The notes beneath the pieces were generated by a model that saw only the letters and a list, made by a program, of their open reading frames with translations, was not told the DNA's origin and made no database searches. The position numbers and the translations under genes were made by a program. A stretch of DNA of 55,202 nt, taken from Leptospiraceae bacterium (GTDB lineage: Bacteria > Spirochaetota > Leptospiria > Leptospirales > Leptonemataceae). The stretch's first letter is position 1; the number at the start of each line of letters is the position of its first letter. This document shows positions 1 through 7,584 of the stretch, piece by piece. The DNA lies in the NCBI GenBank assembly GCA_020441005.1, contig JAGRNA010000030.1, positions 1-55,202 of the forward strand. Reading direction: 5' to 3'.

Positions 1-228
1 CTGTCGTATAGTTTTTATCTTTGGAACCTGGTTGGCTCGGCCAAGACGATAGAATGGCTAGCGCATCGCAGTGCAAAATATGGATCCCAGGCTGGATGGG
101 AAATTTGGCTGGCGATCGCAGGCGGGATCCTTTTTACCCTGTTGGTTTCGCTTGTGATGTACATACTAGTCGAGGCACCTTTTTTAGCCCTGAAAATGGC
201 CCGCTCAGCCTCCAGGCAACCGGCCTGA
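1..228 (+). CDS. Acyltransferase 3 family protein, C-terminal fragment (5' end outside window)
   Basis: Frame 1 is open from the window edge to a TGA at 226-228 and gives 75 residues. It begins LSYSFYLWN and later carries a hydrophobic helix followed by a YILVEAPFL-like stretch. Both are typical of the last transmembrane helices of OafA/YrhL-type membrane O-acyltransferases, where SYSxYLWH and a conserved E-P near the end recur. Such enzymes transfer acetyl or other acyl groups to surface glycans in the inner membrane. The start and the catalytic histidine region are missing, so the substrate cannot be inferred. It converges on the TPR gene with only 25 bp between the stops, and no clear terminator is visible there. 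Confidence 0.6.
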   Translation: MSYSFYLWNLVGSAKTIEWLAHRSAKYGSQAGWEIWLAIAGGILFTLLVSLVMYILVEAPFLALKMARSASRQPA

Positions 229-253
229 ACCGGCCGAAAAGGTGCGAGCAGCT

Positions 254-2395
254 CTAAAGGCTGGACTCGTAGTTTTTGGCGGCGACCCGTTGGTTTTGAT
301 AAGCCTCTTTGTTCGAAGGATCCAGCTGCACCGCGTAATCAAAGGCTTGCAAGGCCCTTTTGTACTCGCCGTTTTGCATGTAACCAAGTCCCAGCAGATT
401 CCAGGCCCGCGAGGCTACTGGCGCATCCAGATCGCTTTGGGTCACCGCTTGCAGCACCTCGATTGCCTTTTCGCGGTCTACGAGTGATTCAGTCTCCATC
501 AATATGCCTGCTTGCATCATCTGCGGTTCCGGATCGAGCGGATCGAGCCGGGCTGCCTTGTTGGCCCATGCCCGCGCTTCCTCCAGACTGCCGGCCACAG
601 TCTGGCTTTGTTTTTGATACGCCAGGGCCAGCTGGATATAGGCTCGCTTGCGTTCCGGCAGTTTCAACCGGTCATCCTGCACGGCCTTCTGCAGCGAGGC
701 GATAGCATTCTGATAGTCGCGCATCATTAAATAGGCGTCGCCAAAAGCCAGATCCAGGGCCGAATCGAGCTGGATGGGCGGATTCTGTTGATTGATGGCC
801 TGGATTTGCCTGTACTCGCGCAGGGCCAGATCCGCTGCTCCTTCCTTGACGTAAGTTGCTCCGATGGCCAGCCGAAGCTGACGTTCCTCTGCCCGGCTCA
901 GAGGCCGAGTACTACCGCCAACCTGGCTTTGTTCGTGTAGTGCGATGGCTTTTTTCCAGGCATCCAGTGCCAGGTGGCGCTGTCCGGCTTTGTCATAGAC
1001 CTGGCCAAGCACATAGTAAGTCCGTAATTCATTTGGATTGAGTGTCCGCGCTTTCTCTAGTATGGCGATGGCGTCATTATGGCGCTCCATTTCTGTGTAA
1101 ACCGCAGCTAGCCGCAGCAGGGCCTCTTCCGTGTTTTGATCACCGGGAGTAATATTGACGATCCGTTTATACACGTCCTCAGCCTGCAGCAGATTCTTTT
1201 GGCGGGAATACAGCCCGGCCAACGCAAACAGGGATGGCAAATCAGCCGAATTTAGATACAGGGCTCGCTGCAGTGCCTGGATGGCCCGGGAGGGCTGCTG
1301 CATGTTTTCAAAGGCCGTCGCCAGGCTGCGATAAATCACAATATCATTGCTGCCGCTTTCCAGGGCCCTTTCGAAGCTGTGCTGGGCGGCTTGGTTTTCA
1401 CCCATACGCAGCTCAACTACACCCAAATTATAATAATATTTACCATTATCAGGCGCGATGGAAACTGCCTTTTGCAAGTGATGACGCGCCAATTCGAGTT
1501 GATTGCGGCTGACATAAATTTGGGCCAGTTGAGCGTGGGCCAGTAATTGCAGCCGGCCATCACCGCGTTCCGCGGCCCTGGAAAAGCTGAGAATGGCCTC
1601 ATCCAGCCGCTGGGCGCGTAACAGAGTCAGGCCCTTGTTATAATGGCTGGTGGCATCGTGCGGATCGCTCTGCAGGGCTGTGTCATAAGCATCAATCGCT
1701 CCTTCCGTATCGCTGGACTCCGCCAGTATGTTGCCTAGCAGAGCCGCTACCCGCGCTTCACGCGGTGCAATGTCGCGGGCTTGCTCGGCATATTTTTTCG
1801 CTTGTTCATAGTCGCCGGCCTTGCGCTTGACGATGGCCATGTTAACCAGGGCTGGCAGATACTGCGGTGTAAAACGCAGCGCCCGCAAAAAGTGATGTTC
1901 AGCCAGGGTCAAACGACCGCGCTCCATTGCCAGGATTCCGAGGAATACCTCAGCTATGCTTTTTTCCTGGTTCGTTCCTGACGAATCGATAAATATCTCA
2001 AAAGCTAGCTTGGCCTGGTGCGATTCCTGGCTGCGATACAAGTCAATCGCATTTGCCAGGCTGCTGGAAACCTTTTCTTCCGGCACAAAATAGCGATCCC
2101 GGTATTCCTGGTCTACGCGCGAAAAACGCTCATTCAGATCGGAGGCAGTGTTTTCGTCCTGGTAGACTTTGAAATACCAAAAGGCCACGCCACTGCCCAA
2201 AATCAGCAGTAGCCCGGCCAGAATAAACCAGCCCATGCGGCTTTTGCGTTGAAAGCGCATCTCGGGTTCATCCAGATAATAGATATCGGGGGCATGTTCA
2301 TCGGCCGGTGCGCTAAAACCGGGGGATTGCTCAAATCCGCCGGTTACAGCTTCTTCGCCATCAAATTGAAATCGATTCTTATTCCCCGTGCTCAT
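254..2395 (-). CDS. Membrane-anchored tetratricopeptide repeat protein
   Basis: The protein has 713 residues. The first ~50 are polar, followed by one transmembrane helix (about 54-75, starting GWFILAGLLLILGSG). The rest is an array of TPR-like helix pairs with recurrent W/Y-LG-x8-A-x3-Y/F-x3-A-x3-P spacing (for example ALxxDPHDATSHYNKGLTLL and the last repeat ending ALQAFDYAVQLDPSN). It should be an inner-membrane protein with a large scaffold domain outside or inside the cell; the side is not determinable. It is the last gene of the VKOR-ribH-nusB run, 73 bp after nusB. TPR proteins are abundant in leptospires and their partners are mostly unknown. The start ATG at 2395 is the only good one. 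Confidence 0.8.
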   Translation of the reverse strand: MSTGNKNRFQFDGEEAVTGGFEQSPGFSAPADEHAPDIYYLDEPEMRFQRKSRMGWFILAGLLLILGSGVAFWYFKVYQDENTASDLNERFSRVDQEYRDRYFVPEEKVSSSLANAIDLYRSQESHQAKLAFEIFIDSSGTNQEKSIAEVFLGILAMERGRLTLAEHHFLRALRFTPQYLPALVNMAIVKRKAGDYEQAKKYAEQARDIAPREARVAALLGNILAESSDTEGAIDAYDTALQSDPHDATSHYNKGLTLLRAQRLDEAILSFSRAAERGDGRLQLLAHAQLAQIYVSRNQLELARHHLQKAVSIAPDNGKYYYNLGVVELRMGENQAAQHSFERALESGSNDIVIYRSLATAFENMQQPSRAIQALQRALYLNSADLPSLFALAGLYSRQKNLLQAEDVYKRIVNITPGDQNTEEALLRLAAVYTEMERHNDAIAILEKARTLNPNELRTYYVLGQVYDKAGQRHLALDAWKKAIALHEQSQVGGSTRPLSRAEERQLRLAIGATYVKEGAADLALREYRQIQAINQQNPPIQLDSALDLAFGDAYLMMRDYQNAIASLQKAVQDDRLKLPERKRAYIQLALAYQKQSQTVAGSLEEARAWANKAARLDPLDPEPQMMQAGILMETESLVDREKAIEVLQAVTQSDLDAPVASRAWNLLGLGYMQNGEYKRALQAFDYAVQLDPSNKEAYQNQRVAAKNYESSL

Positions 2396-2468
2396 AATCG
2401 GTAACTCACAAGACTATTCGTTGCTACCAGCAGTTCTGGCGCTGGCCCTGGCTCCGGGCCAGGTTATA

Positions 2469-2960
2469 TCAAGAAAGAGCCGAATCGGACTCGTTCGATT
2501 CTGACTGGCCTTCCATGGCTGCTACATGCTCCCGCTGCCAGGCATCCAGCACGGCATTCACAAAGGCAACTGACTCTTCTCCATCATATTTTCGGGTCAA
2601 TTCGATATACTCGTCAATTAAAATGGGGGCCGGAACCTCGTCAGTCTGCAGCTCAAAAATTGCCAGACGCAGTAGTGTGCGCACAATAACGGCCATTTGG
2701 CTATAATGCAAGCGCGCATGCACCTTGATAGCCACATCCAGGGCCCCGCGGTTTTGATTGACTTGCTGTACCAAATAGCGGGCGTAATCGCGCTTGGCCG
2801 GCTCCAGATCCTGGTTCAGCCAGCCAAAGCGCAGCACTTCATCCATTTTATGAGCCTTGATCTCCAGTTGATACAGGCTCTGCATTGCAATTTCACGGGC
2901 GTGGGAAAGGGGATGACTGGATTTATGACCGCGCTTGCGCTGCGGTTGGTCTGCGGTCAT
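2469..2960 (-). CDS. nusB: Transcription antitermination factor NusB
   Basis: The protein has about 163 residues and a NusB helical-fold sequence: R-E-x-AMQSLYQLE near the N-terminus, then VRTLLRLAIFEL, PILIDEYIELTRKY and a closing FVNAVLDA. NusB binds boxA RNA with NusE and supports rRNA antitermination. The first ~20 residues are a basic extension and the last ~15 an acidic one. ATG at 2960 is preferred over the TTG one codon earlier because it overlaps the ribH stop in a TGATG junction, giving translational coupling. The ribH-nusB order is common because lumazine synthase and NusB genes are adjacent in many bacteria. Confidence 0.92.
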   Translation of the reverse strand: MTADQPQRKRGHKSSHPLSHAREIAMQSLYQLEIKAHKMDEVLRFGWLNQDLEPAKRDYARYLVQQVNQNRGALDVAIKVHARLHYSQMAVIVRTLLRLAIFELQTDEVPAPILIDEYIELTRKYDGEESVAFVNAVLDAWQREHVAAMEGQSESNESDSALS

Positions 2961-3427
2961 CAAGAGTCAATACGGGCGAACAGGTTGGCCATTTCTACCG
3001 CCGCGGTCGCTACTTCGTAGCCCTTGTTGCCCAGCTTGGTGCCGGCGCGCTCAATCGCCTGTTCAATGGTTTCGGTTGTCAGTACGCCAAAGAGTACCGG
3101 AACCCCGGTATCATAGGACGCCTGGGCTACCAAACGGGCGGCCTGACCGGCCACATAATCAAAATGCGGCGTGGATCCCCGAATCACTGCCCCGATACAG
3201 GTGACAGCGCTGTAGCGCCCGGACGCAGCCAGCTTGCGCGCCACCGGTCCAATCTCGTAAGCTCCCGGTACGGGAATGATAGTGATGTCATCCTCGGCTA
3301 CGCCATGCGAGCGCAAGGCAGCCAAGGCACCATTCTGGAGCCGATCAGTGATGAAATCATTCCAGCGGCTTACGATCACCGCATGTTTTTGGCCAGCCCC
3401 GTTCAGGCCTGCGCTTATTTCCTGCAT
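2960..3427 (-). CDS. ribH: 6,7-dimethyl-8-ribityllumazine synthase
   Basis: The protein has 155 residues and makes the penultimate intermediate of riboflavin from 3,4-dihydroxy-2-butanone-4-phosphate and 5-amino-6-ribitylaminouracil. The family pattern is complete: a VSRWNDFIT segment, [43 protein letters not shown] and a [17 protein letters not shown] end. The start ATG at 3427 is chosen over a much longer upstream frame because AGGAG lies 8 nt before it, at the end of the preceding gene. The length then matches the usual ~155. It is coupled to nusB downstream. No FMN riboswitch is seen and no other rib gene is in the window. Confidence 0.93.
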   Translation of the reverse strand: MQEISAGLNGAGQKHAVIVSRWNDFITDRLQNGALAALRSHGVAEDDITIIPVPGAYEIGPVARKLAASGRYSAVTCIGAVIRGSTPHFDYVAGQAARLVAQASYDTGVPVLFGVLTTETIEQAIERAGTKLGNKGYEVATAAVEMANLFARIDS

Positions 3428-3431
3428 GGAT

Positions 3432-4820
3432 TTACTCCTTTGATTCCGCCCGGGCCCAGGGATGACGAGCCTGAAAATCGGCAACCGCTTTGGCTCCGTC
3501 TTTTTTGAGGATAAAAGCGTCAACCCAATAGACCAGAGACCGGAAATCTGGCGCACCAGCGCCGATCAAGCGGCCGTTCACGATGACAATTGGAGTCGCC
3601 GGGTTTTCTAGCAATTTTTTATCCAGCCAGCCCTTGACCACATTCAGATCGCGGTCAATGCCGAGCTGGGCCCTTTGTTGCATACACCCATCTATCTGTG
3701 CCCAATTGGCACCACTGCGTTCCGCCAGTCGTTCTAGTTCATCCAGTTCGGGTGGTACTCTGCGTTTTTGGAGATCAAATATACTGTGATAATAGCGGCT
3801 AAAGACCGCTTCGCCCTGCTCACCGGCACACCAGGCCGCTTTAGCGGAATTGCAGCGCAATCCGGCAATCTGGGGATTGGTTCCGCCCGCCAGAAAGTTG
3901 CAGGCCCCATCCAGTGGCAGGAAGCGGTAATAGACACGCACTCGTTGTGGCCAGCGCTCATGAATGAAACGCAGGTATTCGCTGGCGTGTAGACAGTGCG
4001 GGCACAGAAAATCGCCGTATTTGTGAATGGTCACAATGGCATTAGCCGGTCCTTCGTAGGTATGCAGACCTTTGGTATCGAAGGTCACCATTTTGGCGTT
4101 CGCATCTAGTTCAGACAGGATGGCGTCGACCTGATTGATCGGTGCCAGCGGGATTTTGGGCTGATCTGAATCGCCGGTTTCGGGATCCTCCGCCGGGGTG
4201 GCACTCATGGTTGTACCGACTCCAATGAGAACAGTCAAAACCAGGGCGCCCAGGATCGGCAGCCAGTTGCCTACAAAGCCGGATAATAAATAACGCATGG
4301 AACCGGTCTCCTCATCTTCTTTGCTAGCCGTGATGTACAACCAGACTGCTACAATGACGAGTCCAATCTGGGTCACATAGGTCCACGCGCACATCGGACA
4401 CTTGGGGCAGAACCAGCCCTCACGGCAGGGACTCAGGGTCACAAAATTTTGATAGCCCAAAAACAGATCAAAGACCGCTCCAAAAACAACCAGAAAAGCT
4501 AGTAAGGTGATGAAATAAAACCGCCGGGCGGCATCGGCTTTTTGCACAAACAGCTGCCAGCCAAACAGGGCGCTGATCATGGCATAATAAAACAAACCCA
4601 GCCAGGCGATCGGTATGCCAATACCGGGTAATTTGGACGCGGCCAGCTTGCCCAAATCGGCGCAGCCATCGACGCCGTTGAATGTACAGCCCGTTTCAAT
4701 CTGGCAGACTCCGGCGTGCTTGCAGCCAATCAGCGCGGCGATCAATGCAGCCAAGAGGGCGATGCCGAGCCCGGCGAGCGAAAGCCAGCGATACTTGGAA
4801 TTGGAATTGGATTCATTCAT
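3432..4820 (-). CDS. VKOR-DsbA fusion, disulfide-generating membrane protein
   Basis: The protein has 462 residues. The N-terminal ~170 form a vitamin K epoxide reductase (VKOR) domain. It has several transmembrane helices, a periplasmic loop with paired cysteines ([13 protein letters not shown]), a GIPIAWLGL helix and the CPMC active-site motif in [10 protein letters not shown]. After one more membrane helix (~185-205) follows a DsbA/thioredoxin-like periplasmic domain (~240-455) with a CPHC motif in [16 protein letters not shown]. The fusion should oxidise periplasmic proteins and pass electrons to quinone, replacing DsbB plus DsbA. It heads the operon with ribH, nusB and the TPR gene; its stop overlaps the ribH ribosome-binding site. 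The start ATG at 4820 is followed by a short polar N-terminus. Confidence 0.88.
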   Translation of the reverse strand: MNESNSNSKYRWLSLAGLGIALLAALIAALIGCKHAGVCQIETGCTFNGVDGCADLGKLAASKLPGIGIPIAWLGLFYYAMISALFGWQLFVQKADAARRFYFITLLAFLVVFGAVFDLFLGYQNFVTLSPCREGWFCPKCPMCAWTYVTQIGLVIVAVWLYITASKEDEETGSMRYLLSGFVGNWLPILGALVLTVLIGVGTTMSATPAEDPETGDSDQPKIPLAPINQVDAILSELDANAKMVTFDTKGLHTYEGPANAIVTIHKYGDFLCPHCLHASEYLRFIHERWPQRVRVYYRFLPLDGACNFLAGGTNPQIAGLRCNSAKAAWCAGEQGEAVFSRYYHSIFDLQKRRVPPELDELERLAERSGANWAQIDGCMQQRAQLGIDRDLNVVKGWLDKKLLENPATPIVIVNGRLIGAGAPDFRSLVYWVDAFILKKDGAKAVADFQARHPWARAESKE

Positions 4821-4922
4821 TCTGTATGCGATTCCCCTGCTATTCAGCCCAGGGTCAACAAAAAACTCTCCCAGTACTGATCTTGACGTCCTGAGGCCGG
4901 CTCAGACAGTGCTTTGATTGCT

Positions 4923-5393
4923 ATGCTACTTTCCTGCCGTTCCCAATCCGGATTGCTGCGTCGTCTTTTGATCCCTTTAGCCAGCGTCAGCCTTGTCTGG
5001 TTGCCCGTAGCCTGCAAAAAGGCCGATCCGGTTCCCCCTGAGGTTGCCGCCCGCTACTTCCAGCACGCGGCAGTCTTCTGCCAGAGCATCACTGCCTGCA
5101 TCCAGGAGAGTGTGCGCGAGCGCTTGCAAAATCAGGTAGAACGCCGCGACCTGGTGCTGAACCGCATGAACAAGGAATTGTGCCATAAAAATCAGCTCCA
5201 GCTGCTCGGCGAGCTCGAGACCGACCCCAATGGACTCAAGCAGCCGGGCTACAACGCTGAGCTGTACAAGAATTACGCCGAATGCGCCTCGAGCCTGCAA
5301 AAAGCGCCGGATTGCCAGGCCGTCCGGTCCATTTATAACACGCTGCCGGCCTGCCAAAAAATACGTCTTTCGCAGCTGCAACCAGACAGCTGA
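4923..5393 (+). CDS. Small cysteine-rich lipoprotein
   Basis: About 156 residues, starting at ATG 4923 (a TTG three codons upstream is possible). A basic N-terminus and hydrophobic core end in a spirochaetal lipobox, WLPVAC, so the mature protein should begin CKKADPVPP and be membrane anchored. Six further cysteines (FCQS, ACIQ, LCHK, ECAS, DCQA, ACQK) alternate with helical charged stretches, suggesting three disulfides. The overall style resembles the small Cys-rich lipoprotein families annotated in Leptospira (TIGR04454-like), but I cannot confirm membership. It lies divergent from the VKOR-DsbA gene, an interesting neighbour because that enzyme could form its disulfides. The glycosyltransferase follows 14 bp downstream. 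Confidence 0.7.
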   Translation: MLLSCRSQSGLLRRLLIPLASVSLVWLPVACKKADPVPPEVAARYFQHAAVFCQSITACIQESVRERLQNQVERRDLVLNRMNKELCHKNQLQLLGELETDPNGLKQPGYNAELYKNYAECASSLQKAPDCQAVRSIYNTLPACQKIRLSQLQPDS

Positions 5394-5407
5394 GAGTACG
5401 CCGCGGC

Positions 5408-6496
5408 ATGCAAATTCACCAGTTTTGCGCCGGCTTCGCCATTGGGGACGCTATTTCGAACGAGGCCCTGGTGCTCCAGGAATTTCTACGGTCGCTGGGC
5501 CTGGAGTCGCGTATCTATACCCAGCATTTCAGCGATCAGGAAGCTGATTATGTGCATCATTATCGAGAGTTCAGGGATCGCTCCGGATCGATTCTGATTT
5601 ATCATCATAGTTTTCATTCCGACTTCCTGCCCACATTACCGCAGTTAAAATCCAGGCTCGTGCTTGTGTATCATAACACCACACCAGTCCAGTTCGTAGC
5701 GCCTTATAATCGCAAAATCGCTGACCGGTTGCAAAAGACCCGCGAGCTGCTCGCAAAATATCATAACCTGTTCGAATTAAATCTGGCTGCTTCCCGGTTC
5801 AACGCCCGCGACCTGGAAAGCCTCGGCTTTCGGGATATTGCTATTTTACCGGTGCCGTTACAATCGCGTCTGAAGCAGAAGCACGATGCAAAAGAGGATG
5901 CTTTGCCGGCGCTTGAATTTTTAAATGATGGCCGGCGTAATATCCTGTTTGTAGGCCGCATCTTCCCCAATAAGCGTCATCAGGATTTGCTAAAGACTTT
6001 TTATTATTACCAAAAGATAAAACCTGAATCGCGTTTGTGCATTGTCGGCGATTTTCACCCTGGAATGAAAGGATACACAGCCGAGCTGGTTAATCTGAGT
6101 CGGGCTTTGGGTATTCATTCCCATGTGCTATTTACAGGAATGGTTAGTGCGAGTCAGTTGCGACGCTATTATGAAAATTCGCACCTGTTTTTAAGCATGA
6201 GCGAGCACGAAGGTTTTTTTGTGCCCCTGGTGGAAAGCATGCATCTGAATTTGCCGGTCCTGGCGTACCGGGCCGCAGTTGTGCCCGAAACTCTGGGAGA
6301 CTGCGGAGTTACATTCACTCGCAAGGATCATCCGCGTATTGCCGCTCTGATGCATTCGATAATTGAAAATAACATTATCCGTGATCAAATTATCGCCGGT
6401 CAAAAAAAGCGCTGCTCGAGCTTTGATGATCTGTCTACAATCGATGCTTTCCAGCGCGGCTTGATCAAGATCGGAATTCAATTTCCCGGTCAATAA
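5408..6496 (+). CDS. Family 1/GT4-type glycosyltransferase
   Basis: The protein has 362 residues and a GT-B layout. An N-terminal Rossmann-like half contains YHNTTPVQFV, a linker follows, and the C-terminal half carries ILFVGRIFPNKRH and the EX7E donor-binding motif as EHEGFFVPLVE (~residues 268-278). It should transfer a nucleotide-activated sugar in the cytoplasm, probably for surface polysaccharide or glycolipid. No signal peptide or membrane helix is present. No other glycan genes adjoin it apart from the acyltransferase fragment 5 kb away, so donor and acceptor are unknown. The start ATG at 5408 has only a weak ribosome-binding site. Confidence 0.85.
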   Translation: MQIHQFCAGFAIGDAISNEALVLQEFLRSLGLESRIYTQHFSDQEADYVHHYREFRDRSGSILIYHHSFHSDFLPTLPQLKSRLVLVYHNTTPVQFVAPYNRKIADRLQKTRELLAKYHNLFELNLAASRFNARDLESLGFRDIAILPVPLQSRLKQKHDAKEDALPALEFLNDGRRNILFVGRIFPNKRHQDLLKTFYYYQKIKPESRLCIVGDFHPGMKGYTAELVNLSRALGIHSHVLFTGMVSASQLRRYYENSHLFLSMSEHEGFFVPLVESMHLNLPVLAYRAAVVPETLGDCGVTFTRKDHPRIAALMHSIIENNIIRDQIIAGQKKRCSSFDDLSTIDAFQRGLIKIGIQFPGQ

Positions 6497-6704
6497 CAGC
6501 ATCGTACCTTAAAAAGCGTACAAACGAGGCAATTGGGCTAAATATGTAACATTACCAGTTTAGAAAGCGTAAATAGTAATAAAAAATTATAAAAAATATT
6601 TCTTATATGCACTTTTTCTAAAAAATTTCTTGCACTATAGGAACGGAGGCTTTGCCTGGATACAGGCCGGCCTGTTTTTTGCAACAGCACGGTTGCTTAA
6701 TTCA
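6497..6704 (+). promoter_or_regulatory. AT-rich leader in front of the PII/symporter cluster
   Basis: This is a 208-bp region with no convincing gene. 6530-6640 is strikingly AT-rich and includes two AAAGCGTA copies (about 6513 and 6564). A strong GGAGG sits at 6645-6649, yet the PII ATG is not until 6705. In between lies a perfect 14-bp palindrome, ACAGGCCGGCCTGT (6662-6675), running into six T. An out-of-frame TTG reading frame of 18 codons (6652-6708) ends in an ATGA overlap with the PII start. This could be a coupled leader or a weak attenuator; promoter hexamers were not convincing. Confidence 0.35.
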
Positions 6705-7022
6705 ATGAAGCGCCTGGAAGCTTATATCAAGCCATTTACAGTGGAGGCTCTGCGGCAGGCGCTGGCCGAATCAGGCTTTGGTGTGCAACGTCTGTTGCAG
6801 GTTGAAGAATTTAGCCAGGACCCTTACCAGGAAGTAGTCAGCGGTACCGAGTATTCCATCGAAACCCGGCCGCGCCTGTTAATGATCATGTACATTGAAG
6901 ACAGCCGAGTAGATGAAGTCATCCGTATTATCCAGACGAATGCCAGTACAGATCATTCGGGAGATGGGCGTATATTTATTTCCACTGTGGACCGCATCGC
7001 GACTGTCGCAGGCAGCGAATAG
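6705..7022 (+). CDS. PII-like nitrogen signalling protein
   Basis: The protein has 105 residues, from MKRLEAYIKPFTVEALRQAL, which aligns directly with the start of GlnB/GlnK. The T-loop region is one residue shorter than in GlnB. It keeps a glutamine at the Gln39 position and the GTEY tyrosine equivalent to Tyr51, while Tyr46 becomes valine. The B-loop is ASTDHSGDGRIF, retaining T and GDG, with Lys90 replaced by arginine. The C-terminal RIRTG region is changed to RIATVAG and the tail is short. PII trimers bind ATP/ADP and 2-oxoglutarate and control nitrogen transport. Here the likely target is the symporter or its accessory proteins downstream. ATG 6705 matches the family start; the upstream in-frame TTG does not. 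Confidence 0.8.
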   Translation: MKRLEAYIKPFTVEALRQALAESGFGVQRLLQVEEFSQDPYQEVVSGTEYSIETRPRLLMIMYIEDSRVDEVIRIIQTNASTDHSGDGRIFISTVDRIATVAGSE

Positions 7023-7125
7023 GAGCAAAACTATTTTTTCTTTCAAGATCGATCAACCAGGCAGAACCCTGCTGTGCCAGCCGCAAACCAGACGCTTTGA
7101 CGAAGCCCGCGCTAGTGCTCCAACC

Positions 7126-7584
7126 GTGCCAGGGTTGCAATCCGCATTCCGGTTGCTTGCGCTGTTTGCATTATTGGTGCCGCTTGCTCTCGGCGCCCAA
7201 ACAGAAATGGAAGGCGCGGCTTGCCAATGGATGCTTGAAAGTGACACGATTGAAAGCCGCAATGGCTATTTTCAACTGCAATGGCAGGCTAATACAGCTG
7301 AATGCGAAGGGCAGACACTGGCCTTGTATCAATTACAGCCCGGGCCCCAAAGGCTGATCTACAAAGGCAGCAATACAACGCTCTTTATTTCCGGGCAACC
7401 TGCGGGCCAGTATGTGTATCAGTTGTACTCTGAACCGGGTACAGCAAAGCAGGCCGTCGGACAACAACTGACGGTCCAGGTAGAACACTATCCGCTCTGG
7501 ACTGCATTCAGCTATTTTGGCATCGGTTTATTCGTATTCATTGGTACTCTGCTTTTAATCGGCCGGGGAGACCGAACAGCATGA
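7126..7584 (+). CDS. Exported single-span protein with a fibronectin-III-like domain
   Basis: From GTG 7126 the product is ~152 residues. A signal peptide (LLALFALLVPLALGAQ) leads to a beta-rich domain with FnIII-like strands (YFQLQWQAN, LALYQL, YVYQLYSEPG). A C-terminal membrane helix (FGIGLFVFIGTLLLIG) and a short basic tail follow. It should sit in the inner membrane with the domain outside. The start is unclear: GTG 7126 lacks a ribosome-binding site, whereas AGGAG at 7021-7025 stands 7 nt before an in-frame ATT at 7033, which would add 31 residues. The stop overlaps the symporter ATG (ATGA). I do not recognise a named family; position suggests a symporter partner or substrate-binding accessory. 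Confidence 0.65.
   Translation: MPGLQSAFRLLALFALLVPLALGAQTEMEGAACQWMLESDTIESRNGYFQLQWQANTAECEGQTLALYQLQPGPQRLIYKGSNTTLFISGQPAGQYVYQLYSEPGTAKQAVGQQLTVQVEHYPLWTAFSYFGIGLFVFIGTLLLIGRGDRTA

Noticed and set aside
2885-3508. Plus-strand 207-codon frame
   Set aside because: It is antisense to nusB/ribH, which have unmistakable family motifs.
3428-3556. 43-residue N-terminal extension of RibH
   Set aside because: It overlaps the VKOR-DsbA end and is unlike lumazine synthase; a good ribosome-binding site marks ATG 3427.
6630-6704. Longer PII protein starting at TTG 6630
   Set aside because: The extra 25 residues have no PII similarity, and MKRLEAYIKPF aligns exactly with the family start.
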